40,634 nt of DNA from Cellulophaga sp. (GCA_030731855.1 JANQTG010000154.1:1649-42282), one strand, 5' to 3'. Positions 17,317 to 28,561 are shown, counted from the stretch's first letter. Notes: a model not told the origin generated them from the letters alone. Numbers and translations are program-made.

Positions 17317-17368
17317 TATTTGTTTTAGAATTACCACTGTTTTCAGTTTTAATTATATTTAGTCCGTA

Positions 17369-17397
17369 AGAAGCGTCCATTTTGGACGCTTCTTTAG
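17369..17397 (+). terminator. Intrinsic terminator after asnB
   Basis: A 10-bp stem (17369-17378 with 17384-17393, arms AGAAGCGTCC / GGACGCTTCT), 5-nt loop and a short T-rich tail 53 bp after the asnB stop. Confidence 0.8.
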
Positions 17398-17403
17398 TTT
17401 TAG

Positions 17404-17626
17404 AAAGTGTATTAGTTTATGTGTTTAGGAGTTTAGAGATGAAGTTGATTTCACCCAATACCTAGTATCAAGTTTAAAAAACCTTAAACATTTCAAACTT
17501 TTACCTAAAACCCAACGCTCAGTACCCAATACCCAACACCCAATTCAAAAAAAGTGTATTAGTTTATGTGTTTAGGAGTTTAGAGATGAAGTTTTTTTAC
17601 CCAAAACCCAGAACCCAGCCATCAAC
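17404..17626. repeat. 43-bp direct repeat enclosing heptamer repeats
   Basis: A 43-bp sequence occurs identically at 17404-17446 and 17551-17593, 147 bp apart. Between and after the copies are 7-bp units: 17453-17473 (ACCCAAT, ACCTAGT, ATCAAGT), 17502-17543 (units such as TACCTAA, TACCCAA twice, CACCCAA) and 17599-17619 (ACCCAAA, ACCCAGA, ACCCAGC). Together with the asnB terminator this fills most of the 428-bp gap before gyrB; no gene is seen in it. Confidence 0.8.
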
Positions 17627-17701
17627 TAATTTTCCACAATATTTGTTGATAACTTGCCTGTTCCTATTTGGTTTAAACACCTAATTTTACTAGGTAATAC
17701 T

Positions 17702-17709
17702 TATATTTG
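17702..17709 (+). promoter_or_regulatory. Promoter -7 element for gyrB
   Basis: TATATTTG is an exact match to TAnnTTTG, 35 bp before the gyrB ATG. No clear TTG is found at the expected upstream distance. Confidence 0.45.
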
Positions 17710-17741
17710 TAAGATTGCTAAAATTATAACGAAACCATTAA

Positions 17742-19748
<2,007 letters not shown>

Positions 19749-19770
19749 AAAAGACTAGTTACACAACATA

Positions 19771-19797
19771 AACTCGCACACCTCGTGCGAGTTTTTT
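19771..19797 (+). terminator. Intrinsic terminator after gyrB
   Basis: Stem 19771-19779 (AACTCGCAC) with 19785-19793 (GTGCGAGTT), 5-nt loop, followed by a T-run. Confidence 0.85.
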
Positions 19798-19822
19798 AGT
19801 TTTAAGCCAAATTTAAAACTTT

Positions 19823-20827
19823 ATGAAATACTTTTTTTTAGCTGTGTTCTTGGGATGTTTCACATTTGGGAAGGCACAATCAAACGTTAACGATATTTTT
19901 GCCGCAGGTGTTGCGGATGCGGAACGGTTTTCTAATGACTATTTTGGTCCCCTTTCCGAAGGCGCTTTATACAGTATATCTAATGGCTGGTATAATTCGG
20001 GAAAAGCGAAACCTCTTTTAGGTTTTGAGATTTCTTTAGTCGGTAATGTTTCTTCTTTTAAAAATAATCAAAAATCATTCGTTCTGAATACGGCTGATTA
20101 TGAAAATCTTCAGTTTGAAGATGGGAACGTATCTAAGCAAGTATCCTCTGCTTTAGGTGATATCGAAGGTATTACTGTTTTTGTGGAAGGTGAAATAGCT
20201 CCGGGTGTTACACAAAGACAGCAATTTGAATTACCATCGGGTTTATCAGGTGAAGGTATAAATTTTGTTCCTTCTGCTTTTATTCAAGCAAGTATTGGTG
20301 TTTTTAAGGGCACAGAGCTAAAAGCACGTTTTTTGCCTAAAATAGCTACTGATGAAGTTTCTGTTGGTTTTTATGGCGTAGGAATTCAGCATGAGTTCAC
20401 GAGTCTTTTACCAGTAGATAAAATTTGGCCAGTGGCTATCTCTGGAGTTATTGGATATACGCATCTTGACGCGTCGTATGATTTTACCAATACAGGTGTT
20501 ATAGCAGGATCTAATCAGAGAATAGAAACAGATATGGATAGTTGGGTATTTCAGGCTATTGTCTCCACAAAATTACCTGTAATTAATTTTTATGGTGGCT
20601 TGGGTTACTTAAGAGGTACATCTACAATTGATTTTTTGGGCACCTATGAAAGTGGCTTTATTACTTCACCTAGCATAGAAGATCCTTTTAGTTTAAATCG
20701 TGAGGTAAGTGGAGTAACCGCAAATATTGGAACAAAATTAAAACTTGGTTTTTTCCGATTGAATGCTGATTATACTTTTGCTGAGTTTAATAGCTTATCC
20801 GTGGGCATTAATTTTGGTTTTAGGTAA
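19823..20827 (+). CDS. Outer-membrane barrel-like protein (DUF6588-like)
   Basis: A 334-residue exported protein with a signal peptide (residues 1-18, ending GKAQ). The mature start, DIFAAGVADAERFSNDYFGP with SNGWYNSGKAKPLLGFE after it, resembles the DUF6588 family of Bacteroidota; I give this from memory of the pattern. The second half alternates hydrophobic and polar residues with many glycines (VGFYGVGIQHEF, AISGVIGYTH, LNADYTFAEF, LSVGINFGFR), consistent with a beta-barrel in the outer membrane and an aromatic residue next to the C-terminus. It stands alone between the gyrB terminator and a terminator shared with the converging lipoprotein gene. Function unknown. Confidence 0.65.
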   Translation: MKYFFLAVFLGCFTFGKAQSNVNDIFAAGVADAERFSNDYFGPLSEGALYSISNGWYNSGKAKPLLGFEISLVGNVSSFKNNQKSFVLNTADYENLQFEDGNVSKQVSSALGDIEGITVFVEGEIAPGVTQRQQFELPSGLSGEGINFVPSAFIQASIGVFKGTELKARFLPKIATDEVSVGFYGVGIQHEFTSLLPVDKIWPVAISGVIGYTHLDASYDFTNTGVIAGSNQRIETDMDSWVFQAIVSTKLPVINFYGGLGYLRGTSTIDFLGTYESGFITSPSIEDPFSLNREVSGVTANIGTKLKLGFFRLNADYTFAEFNSLSVGINFGFR

Positions 20828-20842
20828 TGGTATCAAATAATT

Positions 20843-20881
20843 AAAAAAAGGGATATTAGTTTACGACTTATATCCCTCTTA
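20843..20881. terminator. Bidirectional intrinsic terminator
   Basis: Stem 20849-20856 (AGGGATAT) with 20870-20877 (ATATCCCT), 13-nt loop, A-run to the left and a T-containing tail to the right; lies between two converging genes. Confidence 0.7.
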
Positions 20882-20909
20882 TAAGGCTTTAAATTAGGTG
20901 AAGTACATC

Positions 20910-21269
20910 TTATTCTTTAGTAGCAAAAATAGTACCGTTAGTTTTCTGAAGAGTGGTAACAATTAAGATTACTTGTTCTTCTGGAATATCGGTGCCAGGA
21001 TAAGTTATTGTGTAAATATCATTTTCTTTTTTCCAAGAAAAATCCGTTTTTACAACTAAATTATTGTTTGTATATTCATGATATCTTCCTAAAAAGGCAT
21101 CATTAAATATCCATTCAAATTCTGTTTGAGATTTAGCGTTTTCGGATGTTGTGTTTATTAATACGTTAGTCCAAACACCTATTACTGGATCGTTGTTAAT
21201 AATTGGCTTAGAGCAGTTTGTAAATAATATAATAAAACAAAAGGCTACAATAGTGTAGAGTTTCTTCAT
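20910..21269 (-). CDS. Small lipoprotein, lipocalin-like, function unknown
   Basis: A 119-residue protein with a lipoprotein signal: basic start MKKLYT, hydrophobic core and lipobox FTNC with the acylated cysteine at residue 19. The mature part begins PVIGVWTNVL and has alternating strands (FEWIFNDAFLGRYHEY, TDFSWKKENDIYTITYPG), a pattern seen in small lipocalin-like Bacteroidota lipoproteins. No catalytic motif is visible. It converges on the DUF6588-like gene and is divergent from mdh across 238 bp. I do not recognise a named family. Confidence 0.65.
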   Translation of the reverse strand: MKKLYTIVAFCFIILFTNCSKPIINNDPVIGVWTNVLINTTSENAKSQTEFEWIFNDAFLGRYHEYTNNNLVVKTDFSWKKENDIYTITYPGTDIPEEQVILIVTTLQKTNGTIFATKE

Positions 21270-21462
21270 AATAAGTAGGTTTTATTTGGGATAGTAAAAC
21301 TACAAAAGATGAACGGTTTTCGATAATTCTTTCGATGTATGGACTGTTTAGGTACTAGTTTTTCGTTGTATTGCTTTTTTCTTTAACATTCTTTGCTTAA
21401 TTTTTACGACTATATGTTGTGAAAAAATAATTTTAAAAGGTGTTTTTCTTTTTTAATTTCAG

Positions 21463-21470
21463 TAATTTTG
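21463..21470 (+). promoter_or_regulatory. Promoter -7 element for mdh
   Basis: TAATTTTG matches TAnnTTTG exactly, 37 bp before the mdh ATG; no convincing -33 TTG. Confidence 0.4.
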
Positions 21471-21507
21471 GGTACAATAAAAAATTAAAAGAACTAAAAA
21501 TAAAAAA

Positions 21508-22434
21508 ATGAAAGTAACCGTAGTAGGAGCAGGCGCTGTTGGTGCAAGTTGTACTGAATACATAGCAATAAAAAATTTCGCATCAGAAGTTATTTTGTTA
21601 GACATTAAAGAAGGCTTTGCAGAAGGTAAGGCAATGGATTTAATGCAAACAGCATCGTTAATGGGTTTTGATACCAAAATAACCGGTATTACCAATGATT
21701 ATAGTGCTACAGCTGGCAGTGATATTGCAGTTATTACTTCTGGTATTCCGCGTAAACCAGGAATGACAAGAGAAGAACTAATAGGTATAAATGCAGGAAT
21801 TGTAAAATCGGTAGCGTCTAGTTTAATTGCGCATTCTCCAAATGTTATTTTAATAGTGGTGAGTAATCCTATGGATACCATGACGTATTTAGTACATAAA
21901 ACTACAAAACTAGCAAAGAATAAGATTATTGGAATGGGCGGTGCTTTAGATAGTGCTCGTTTTAAATATAGATTAGCGGAAGCATTAGAAGCGCCAATTT
22001 CTGATGTAGATGGTATGGTCATTGGTGGTCATAGCGATACAGGTATGGTGCCGTTAACTTCACATGCAACACGTAATAGTATAAAAGTGGCAGACTTTTT
22101 ATCAGAAGAAAGACTAGATCAAGTTGCGGAGGATACTAAAGTTGGTGGAGCTACATTAACTAAATTATTAGGAACAAGTGCTTGGTATGCCCCGGGTGCG
22201 GCAGTTTCAAGTATGGTTCAGGCTATAGCTTGTAATCAAATGAAAATGTTTCCTTGTTCTACGCTATTAGAAGGTGAATATGATCTAAATGATATTTGTA
22301 TCGGCGTTCCTGTACTTTTAGGTAAAAACGGTATTGAAAAAATTGTAAATATTCCTTTAAGTAGTGCTGAAAAAGCAAAAATGCAAGAAAGTGCCGATGG
22401 CGTTAAGAAAACTAACGATTTATTAGCCCTATAA
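21508..22434 (+). CDS. mdh: Malate dehydrogenase
   Basis: NAD-dependent oxidation of malate to oxaloacetate in the TCA cycle. The 308-residue protein has the Rossmann glycine motif VGAGAVGAS (residues 6-14), the NAD-choosing Asp-32 at the end of strand 2, the mobile-loop arginines Arg-82 and Arg-88 in PRKPGMTR (Arg at this loop marks malate rather than lactate specificity), the SNPMD motif, Arg-151 and the catalytic His-175 in GGHSDT. It is of the LDH-like MDH type common in Bacteroidota. Monocistronic: own -7 element upstream and a strong terminator 24 bp downstream. Confidence 0.95.
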   Translation: MKVTVVGAGAVGASCTEYIAIKNFASEVILLDIKEGFAEGKAMDLMQTASLMGFDTKITGITNDYSATAGSDIAVITSGIPRKPGMTREELIGINAGIVKSVASSLIAHSPNVILIVVSNPMDTMTYLVHKTTKLAKNKIIGMGGALDSARFKYRLAEALEAPISDVDGMVIGGHSDTGMVPLTSHATRNSIKVADFLSEERLDQVAEDTKVGGATLTKLLGTSAWYAPGAAVSSMVQAIACNQMKMFPCSTLLEGEYDLNDICIGVPVLLGKNGIEKIVNIPLSSAEKAKMQESADGVKKTNDLLAL

Positions 22435-22458
22435 AACGCGTGTAATACCTTATTTATT

Positions 22459-22492
22459 AGGGCAGTTATCATTTTGATGACTGCCCTTCTTT
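22459..22492 (+). terminator. Intrinsic terminator after mdh
   Basis: A 13-bp stem with one G-T pair (22459-22471 with 22475-22487), 3-nt loop and T-rich tail. Confidence 0.85.
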
Positions 22493-22509
22493 ATAAATGC
22501 AAAAATATA

Positions 22510-22540
22510 TTGTCAATTCCTTTCTTAAATGATATATTTG
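22510..22540 (+). promoter_or_regulatory. secDF promoter
   Basis: TTG (22510-22512), a 20-bp spacer and TATATTTG (22533-22540) match the Bacteroidota promoter consensus in full, 39 bp before the secDF ATG. Confidence 0.75.
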
Positions 22541-22579
22541 CACGCTTACAAAAAAAACCAGAAATTAATATAGTAACTA

Positions 22580-25549
22580 ATGCAAAATAAAGGACTTATA
22601 AAGCTTTTCGCTTTTTTGTTTGGATTGGCGAGTATCTACCAATTATCTTACACCTTCATCACTAATAATGTAGAAGAAAAGGCAGCAAGCTTTGCTGAAA
22701 ACAAAATTTCTAGTACAGAAAATAATTATTCAAATCTTAGAAAAGATCTTGAAGCTAAGTATTTAGATTCTGTAGCTGAACAATCAATTTTAGGATTTAC
22801 TTCTTATAGTGATGCAAAGAAAAAAGAACTAAACAAAGGCTTAGATTTAAAGGGTGGTATTAATGTAACGCTGCAAATATCTGTTAAAGATATTTTAAAA
22901 GGCTTGGCGAACAATACAACTAATCCAATCTTTAACAAAGCGATAGCAGAGGCTGATGTTGCCTCAAAAAACAGCAGCGACACGTATGTTGATTTATTTT
23001 TTGATGCTTTCGAAAGGCTCAAAGGAGATACAAAATTGGCATCTCCTGATATTTTTGCTAACAAAGGTTTAAGTGATTTGGTTAATTTCCAAATGACCGA
23101 TGAACAGGTAAAACCAGTAATCAGAACAAAAATTGACGAATCAATTGTTTCGGCTTTTGAAGTTTTAAGAGAACGTATTGATGGTTTTGGAGTAACACAA
23201 CCTAATATTCAACGTGAAGGAACTTCAGGACGTATATTGGTAGAATTACCGGGAGCTAAGGACATTACTAGAGCTCAAGAATTACTTTCGAGCACAGCAC
23301 AATTAGAATTTTGGGAAACCTATAGACCAGACAATCAGTTTTTGAGTAAATATCTATTTGATGTTAACGAAAAATTAAAGACTTTAGTTGAGGTAGATCA
23401 GCCTCAAGAAATGGTAAAAGAAGAATCTGAAATAGATTCTTTATTGTCTGATGTTGCACAAGACTCTATTGATTTTGCTTCTCAAGTAAATCCTTTAGGA
23501 AATTTATTAATTCCTGGTGATCCTAACAGTTACTCTTTTGTAAGGGCATCTACCAAAGATACTGCACAAATTAGCGCGTATTTAAGAATGCCAGAAATCC
23601 GCAGAATGGTACCAAAAGAATTACAGTTTGTTAAATTCTTGTGGGAAAGACCAACAGAAGGTTCTGAAATAGTCGGTTTGTTTGCGGTAAAATCTAACAG
23701 AATGGCTACGCCAAGAATTAGTGGTGATGTAGTTAGTGATGCTAGTGATGTTTTTGATCAAAGAAGTAGACCAGCAGTGAGCATGAGCATGAATACGCGC
23801 GGTGCCAAAGAATGGGAAAAATTAACAAACGAGGCCAACCTTAATAATACAGGTATAGCAATAGTTTTAGATAATAAAGTATACACGGCACCAGGGGTAA
23901 CACAAGTAGGTGGTATTTCAGGAGGACGTTCTGAAATTACTGGTACATTTACCATTAACGAAACAAAAGATATTGCGAATGTTTTAAGAGCAGGTAAACT
24001 GCCGGCGAAAGCAGAAATTGTACAGTCAGAAATTGTTGGACCTTCTTTAGGCCAAGAAGCCATTGATAGTGGTTTCAATTCTTTTGCTATCGCGATGGTT
24101 TTTGTGTTAGCTTGGATGATTTTCTACTACGGCAAAGCTGGTATTTTTGCTGATATCGCCTTACTTTTCAACATCTTATTAATATTTGGGGTACTTACTA
24201 GTATAAAAGCTGTCTTAACACTACCTGGTATTGCAGGTATTGTATTAACTATTGGTATGGCAGTAGATGCGAACGTAATTATTTACGAACGTATTAAAGA
24301 AGAAATCTTAAAAGGTAAAGGAAAATCTTTAGCTATTGCCGACGGTTTCAAAAACGCATTATCATCAATTTTAGATGCGAACATTACCACAGGGCTTACA
24401 GCTATTATATTATTCGTATTCGGGTCAGGACCAATTAAAGGTTTTGCCACTACTTTAATTATTGGTATTTTAACCTCACTATTTACAGCAATTTTTGTTA
24501 CTAGACTGTTAATTGAATGGTATTTAGGGGGTAAAGAAAGAAGATTAGATTTCTACACCGGGGTTACTAAAAATCTATTTAAAAATAGCAACATAAACTT
24601 CTTGTCAAAACGTAAGTTTGCTTACGGGTTATCTTCTGTTTTGGTATTGGTAGGGCTTTATTCATTATTTTTTGGTCCTGGCTTACAGCAAGGTGTAGAT
24701 TTTGTTGGCGGAAGGTCATACCAAGTCCGTTTCGAGAAATCAGTAAATCCATCAGAGATGGCTACAGATTTAAATAAGGTTTTTGGTAGCGGTACCAATG
24801 TGAAGACTTTTGGAGAGGATAACCAAATTATGTTAACGACACCTTACAAGGTAGATGTTGAAGGAATTGAAGTAGATGTAGAGATTCAGCAAAAATTATT
24901 TACAACCTTACAAAAATACCTTCCATCTGGCATTACTTATGATGAATTTACGATTGCCAGCGATACTAAAACGGTTGGTATAATGAAATCTACGAAAGTA
25001 GGACCAACAATTGCAGATGATATTAAGAATAATGCCTTTTTGGCCATTATTGGCTCATTAGCGGTTGTTTTCTTATACATCTTATTCCGTTTCCGCAAAT
25101 GGCAATTCTCATTAGGAGCGGTAGCAGCTGTTTTCCATGATGTTTTAATTGTATTGGGTATATTCTCTATTTTTGGAAAAATTATGCCTTTTAATATGGA
25201 AGTAGACCAAGCGTTTATTGCAGCTATATTAACGGTAATTGGATATTCGTTAAACGATACTGTAATTGTTTTTGACCGTATTAGAGAGATTATATCAGAA
25301 AGAGGTTGGAAAGCTGGTGAGAACACCAACTTAGCTTTAAACAGCACATTAGGAAGAACCTTGAATACTTCTTTAACTACTATTATCGTATTGTTAGCCA
25401 TATTTACTTTTGGAGGAGATTCCTTAAGAGGATTTATGTTTGCGATGATCATCGGTATTGTAGTAGGTACTTATTCATCACTTTTCATAGCAACGCCTGT
25501 AATGTTTGATACATTAAATAGAAAAGAAAAAGAAGGTCAAGAAGTTTAA
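22580..25549 (+). CDS. secDF: Fused protein translocase subunit SecDF
   Basis: Membrane partner of SecYEG that uses the proton motive force to complete protein export. The 989-residue protein joins SecD (residues about 1-640) and SecF (about 660-989) in one chain, a fusion usual in Bacteroidota. SecD shows GLDLKGGINVTLQ near residue 88, the large periplasmic domain (RIDGFGVTQPNIQREG, RILVELPGA) and a C-terminal six-helix bundle with GMAVDANVIIYERIKEE. SecF begins with its own helix, then QGVDFVGGRSYQVRF and SLNDTVIVFDRIREI. The paired Asp-Asn/Arg motifs in DANVIIYERI and NDTVIVFDRI are the proton-path residues of the family. Own promoter and strong terminator; expressed alone. Confidence 0.95.
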   Translation: MQNKGLIKLFAFLFGLASIYQLSYTFITNNVEEKAASFAENKISSTENNYSNLRKDLEAKYLDSVAEQSILGFTSYSDAKKKELNKGLDLKGGINVTLQISVKDILKGLANNTTNPIFNKAIAEADVASKNSSDTYVDLFFDAFERLKGDTKLASPDIFANKGLSDLVNFQMTDEQVKPVIRTKIDESIVSAFEVLRERIDGFGVTQPNIQREGTSGRILVELPGAKDITRAQELLSSTAQLEFWETYRPDNQFLSKYLFDVNEKLKTLVEVDQPQEMVKEESEIDSLLSDVAQDSIDFASQVNPLGNLLIPGDPNSYSFVRASTKDTAQISAYLRMPEIRRMVPKELQFVKFLWERPTEGSEIVGLFAVKSNRMATPRISGDVVSDASDVFDQRSRPAVSMSMNTRGAKEWEKLTNEANLNNTGIAIVLDNKVYTAPGVTQVGGISGGRSEITGTFTINETKDIANVLRAGKLPAKAEIVQSEIVGPSLGQEAIDSGFNSFAIAMVFVLAWMIFYYGKAGIFADIALLFNILLIFGVLTSIKAVLTLPGIAGIVLTIGMAVDANVIIYERIKEEILKGKGKSLAIADGFKNALSSILDANITTGLTAIILFVFGSGPIKGFATTLIIGILTSLFTAIFVTRLLIEWYLGGKERRLDFYTGVTKNLFKNSNINFLSKRKFAYGLSSVLVLVGLYSLFFGPGLQQGVDFVGGRSYQVRFEKSVNPSEMATDLNKVFGSGTNVKTFGEDNQIMLTTPYKVDVEGIEVDVEIQQKLFTTLQKYLPSGITYDEFTIASDTKTVGIMKSTKVGPTIADDIKNNAFLAIIGSLAVVFLYILFRFRKWQFSLGAVAAVFHDVLIVLGIFSIFGKIMPFNMEVDQAFIAAILTVIGYSLNDTVIVFDRIREIISERGWKAGENTNLALNSTLGRTLNTSLTTIIVLLAIFTFGGDSLRGFMFAMIIGIVVGTYSSLFIATPVMFDTLNRKEKEGQEV

Positions 25550-25580
25550 GAATATTAAACCATCTTAAGTAGGATACTAG

Positions 25581-25617
25581 AAAAATCCCAAGAATTAATT
25601 TTCTTGGGATTTTTTTA
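25581..25617 (+). terminator. Intrinsic terminator after secDF
   Basis: A stem of up to 14 bp (25581-25594 with 25601-25614; core ATCCCAAGAA / TTCTTGGGAT), 6-nt loop, ending in a T-run. Confidence 0.9.
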
Positions 25618-25629
25618 CGTTTAATTCAA

Positions 25630-25770
25630 ATGTATTCGACTATTAGCGAGACTTTAACTTTAATAATTATAATAGAATTATTTTTTTTTAAAATTAATAA
25701 TCTACAATCTCATGGTTTAAGTGAAGCAAAAAAATTACTATGGATGTACGAAACAATATTCAAAAAATAA
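25630..25770 (+). other. Possible 46-residue small ORF in the secDF downstream gap
   Basis: An ATG at 25630 opens 46 codons to a TAA at 25768: a hydrophobic stretch LTLIIIIELFFF followed by an amphipathic, charged end SEAKKLLWMYETIFKK. It might be a small membrane protein or a gene remnant, but in AT-rich DNA an ORF this short arises easily by chance. The rest of the 511-bp gap 25550-26060 holds two terminators and otherwise featureless AT-rich DNA. Confidence 0.15.
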
Positions 25771-25934
25771 GCTGTCTTGTCCCCTTACCTTTTCAATTTT
25801 GAATGAATAAAATACCTAATTTGTTTTGGGGTCATTTAAAACTAAAACAGATATAATTTATAGCCAAACACTAGCACATTTTTTATTTTGATATGATTTT
25901 ATAAAGCTTAAATGAACTTTTTAGTGGTGTAATG

Positions 25935-25976
25935 AAACAAAAAAAAGAATATTGAAACTAGTTTACATATTCTTTT
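25935..25976 (-). terminator. Intrinsic terminator of the two-component operon
   Basis: Arms 25943-25952 (AAAAGAATAT) and 25967-25976 (ATATTCTTTT) form a 10-bp stem; read on the minus strand it is followed by a T-run. It lies 85 bp beyond the histidine kinase stop. Confidence 0.6.
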
Positions 25977-26060
25977 ACTAAAGCAAATACAGAAGGTTTT
26001 ATCCTTTATTTTCGGGTTTTAAAACTTAAATAATGCGTACTTAATGTTAATTTTGGTTTT

Positions 26061-27557
26061 TTAGACTTTAGAATAAGCAGGTAAATTAAAAATAAAACTA
26101 CTGCCTTTCATAGGCTTACTCAAAACTATTATTGTAGTCTCGTGTAAATCCATAATCTTTTTTACGATGGCCAATCCTAAGCCATAACCTTGCTTTGAAG
26201 TTTTTGTTTTAATTTGCTTGTATCTATCAAAAATAAACGGTTGTTCCTTTTCTTCAATACCAGCCCCATTGTCTGATATATTTATTTCTATTTGTTTATC
26301 AAATTTTTTAAGACTAAGGGTAACAATACCATTTTGACCAGTGTACTTTATCGCATTTTCAAGCAAATTTTGTAAAGCACGTTCTACGAGACTAACGTCT
26401 GCAAAAACCAAACAATTCTCTTTTGGACAATCTAAGCTTAATTTAATTTCTTTAGTTTCTGCTATAACTTTAAACTTAGCAATTAAATCATACGATAGTT
26501 CAGTTAGTGAAAAAGGCTCTTTGATAGGGGTAATCTGTTCCGCTTCTAATTTGGAATACTCAAATAATTGATTGATTAAGTTAGAAAGCTTATCAATATT
26601 ATTGTGGGTAATTTGTAAATATTCTTCTTTTTCACTTTCAGTAAGGCTATCTTTTTTAATTTGTAAAGTTTCAATATACCCCTTTAAAATCGCTAGTGGT
26701 GTTCGCAAATCGTGAGAAACATTTGCCACAAGTTCTCTTCTAAGTAAATCAACAGAGGTTATTTTATCGATATTATCTACAATAGTATCTGCCATTTCAT
26801 TAAAGGAATGTGCAAATATTTCGATATCTGAATTTTCTGGATTTTGAATTCTAGCATTTAAATCTCCTTCTCTAAATTTAGTTACCGTATTGGTAATTAA
26901 TCTTAAGTTTTTAGTTAAAAACCAGATACTTAATAAAGCGATAAGGGCTGCAAAAATCATCGTCAGTAAAGTAGCGCCTAAACCCAATCGAATAAAGTAC
27001 GATTCTAATAAATTTCCGCTAATACTTTGAAAATCTTTACCTGCTAAAATAATATACACAAAACCTTTTCGCCCATCAACATTATAAGAAGCAGCAGAAA
27101 ATATTTTTTGTTCCTGAGGGTTTCGAGGATCATCACCTTCAATATAAATACTCCCTTTTGTAGCAATAAATTTTCGAATTGGAGCTAAAGCAACAGATGT
27201 TGAAGGCGAATTATCACTATGATCTAGAACTACGGAGTACAAAATTTCGCCTAGGTCGTCGAGTAAATACACTTCAATGCTTCTGTTTACAGCCATCATA
27301 TCGTGCATTAAATCGCCAAAGAGCGGTTTGTTTACAGTACCGTCTTTTAAAAATGGTGAAGCATTAGAAAACTTTTCTTCAATTACATGATTTGCAACAT
27401 TTGCATTTACTTGCTGAATAGTTGCTTTATTATATTTATTGGCATAATATCCGGTAATAAAAATATAGGAAACACCCATAAGTAAAATTATTACGCCAAA
27501 AACAAGCAATAATTTTTTTATAAGTTTCGGTGTTAGTGTTTTACTTTTTGCTTTCAT
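26061..27557 (-). CDS. Sensor histidine kinase (HAMP-containing)
   Basis: A 498-residue membrane kinase. Two membrane helices (residues about 14-36 and 191-214) bracket a roughly 155-residue extracytoplasmic sensor domain. A HAMP linker follows (about 215-267), then the HisKA dimerisation helix with ANVSHDLRTPLA, phosphoacceptor His-282, and the ATPase domain with N box LLENAIKYT, G1 DNGAGI (429-434), and G2 GYGLGLAIV. All key residues are present. Its ATG overlaps the response regulator stop by one base (TAATG), so the two are translated together. The signal is unknown; the sensor domain has no motif I recognise. Confidence 0.92.
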   Translation of the reverse strand: MKAKSKTLTPKLIKKLLLVFGVIILLMGVSYIFITGYYANKYNKATIQQVNANVANHVIEEKFSNASPFLKDGTVNKPLFGDLMHDMMAVNRSIEVYLLDDLGEILYSVVLDHSDNSPSTSVALAPIRKFIATKGSIYIEGDDPRNPQEQKIFSAASYNVDGRKGFVYIILAGKDFQSISGNLLESYFIRLGLGATLLTMIFAALIALLSIWFLTKNLRLITNTVTKFREGDLNARIQNPENSDIEIFAHSFNEMADTIVDNIDKITSVDLLRRELVANVSHDLRTPLAILKGYIETLQIKKDSLTESEKEEYLQITHNNIDKLSNLINQLFEYSKLEAEQITPIKEPFSLTELSYDLIAKFKVIAETKEIKLSLDCPKENCLVFADVSLVERALQNLLENAIKYTGQNGIVTLSLKKFDKQIEINISDNGAGIEEKEQPFIFDRYKQIKTKTSKQGYGLGLAIVKKIMDLHETTIIVLSKPMKGSSFIFNLPAYSKV

Positions 27558-28252
27558 TAAATAATTTCTTCGTTAAATTTATATCCTATACCCCAAGTAG
27601 TTAAAATATAGTGCGGGTTGGCCATATCTGATTCTATTTTAGCTCTTAATCTATTGATGTGCGAATTTACAGTATGCTCGTAGCCACTAAAATTATAACC
27701 CCAGATAATGTTTAAAAGTTCTGTTCTTGAATAATTTCTACCCGGATTATTAGCCATTAAAACTAGTAACTCAAATTCTTTGGGCGATAGTTCTATTTTT
27801 TGGTTATTAAGCTGAACTTTTCTTTTTTCTATATCAATGAATAAATCGTCTATTTTAATGCTTGAAGCATTTTTTTTCTCGCTCTGAACAGCGTTAGTTC
27901 TTCGCATTACTGCTTTTATTCTGGCCAAAAGTTCCCTAATACTAAAAGGTTTGGTGATATAGTCATCGGCGCCAATCTCTAATCCTAAAACCCGATCTAT
28001 TTCTTCAGATTTAGCGGTTAACATAATAATTGGTGTGTTTTTTTCGGCTCTTATTTTTTTACATATTTCAATACCATTCATATTAGGTAATGTTATATCT
28101 AAAATAATGAGATCATAGGTATTTTTCAAAGCCATTTGCAGGCCAAGAAAGCCGTCTAAAGATTTTGAGGTAGTATAGCTTAAATCTGTAAGATGTATCT
28201 CTAGTAATTTTACAATTTCAGGATCATCTTCTATTATCAATATATTTTTCAT
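27557..28252 (-). CDS. OmpR/PhoB-family response regulator
   Basis: A 231-residue transcription regulator. The receiver domain (residues 1-115) has the acidic pair Asp-9/Asp-10, phosphoacceptor Asp-52 in LIILDITLP, Thr-79 and Lys-101 in DDYITKPF. The C-terminal winged helix (about 130-228) has KIELSPKEFELLVLMANNPG and the RTELLNIIWG and HTVNSHINRLRAKIE recognition region. It is first in the operon, followed by its kinase with a one-base overlap. The 309-bp gap upstream (28253-28561) has no gene or strong promoter that I can see; it must contain the operon promoter. Confidence 0.92.
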   Translation of the reverse strand: MKNILIIEDDPEIVKLLEIHLTDLSYTTSKSLDGFLGLQMALKNTYDLIILDITLPNMNGIEICKKIRAEKNTPIIMLTAKSEEIDRVLGLEIGADDYITKPFSIRELLARIKAVMRRTNAVQSEKKNASSIKIDDLFIDIEKRKVQLNNQKIELSPKEFELLVLMANNPGRNYSRTELLNIIWGYNFSGYEHTVNSHINRLRAKIESDMANPHYILTTWGIGYKFNEEII

Positions 28253-28561
28253 AATTGACTACGAATGAAGTTAAAAAGTATCACGTAGATATCACAAAGT
28301 GTTTTTTTGTAATTTCTATATAAACTTTTCGTTCGGTTATACTATGTTAGTAGCTTTACTACTCATCAACTTACATGTTGTAATAAGAAATTATCTTTCG
28401 TTTGTTCAAAATATGATTCAGTTATCTTAATAAAAGTTTTTATGTAACGGCAGATTTCAGCTAAGTTTCGCTTTAAAATTAAAATCAAATATCTAGATTA
28501 ATAATAATTTTTATGAAATTTCAGTAACGTACCCTAGTGAATAATCTTATCTAAGAAGTGC

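Noticed and set aside
17404-17593. Insertion sequence or attachment site flanked by the 43-bp repeats
   Set aside because: No transposase or integrase frame lies between the copies, which are only 104 bp apart edge to edge; a tandem-type duplication is simpler.
28344-28430. 28-codon hydrophobic ORF upstream of the two-component operon
   Set aside because: Too short and unsupported; expected by chance in AT-rich DNA.
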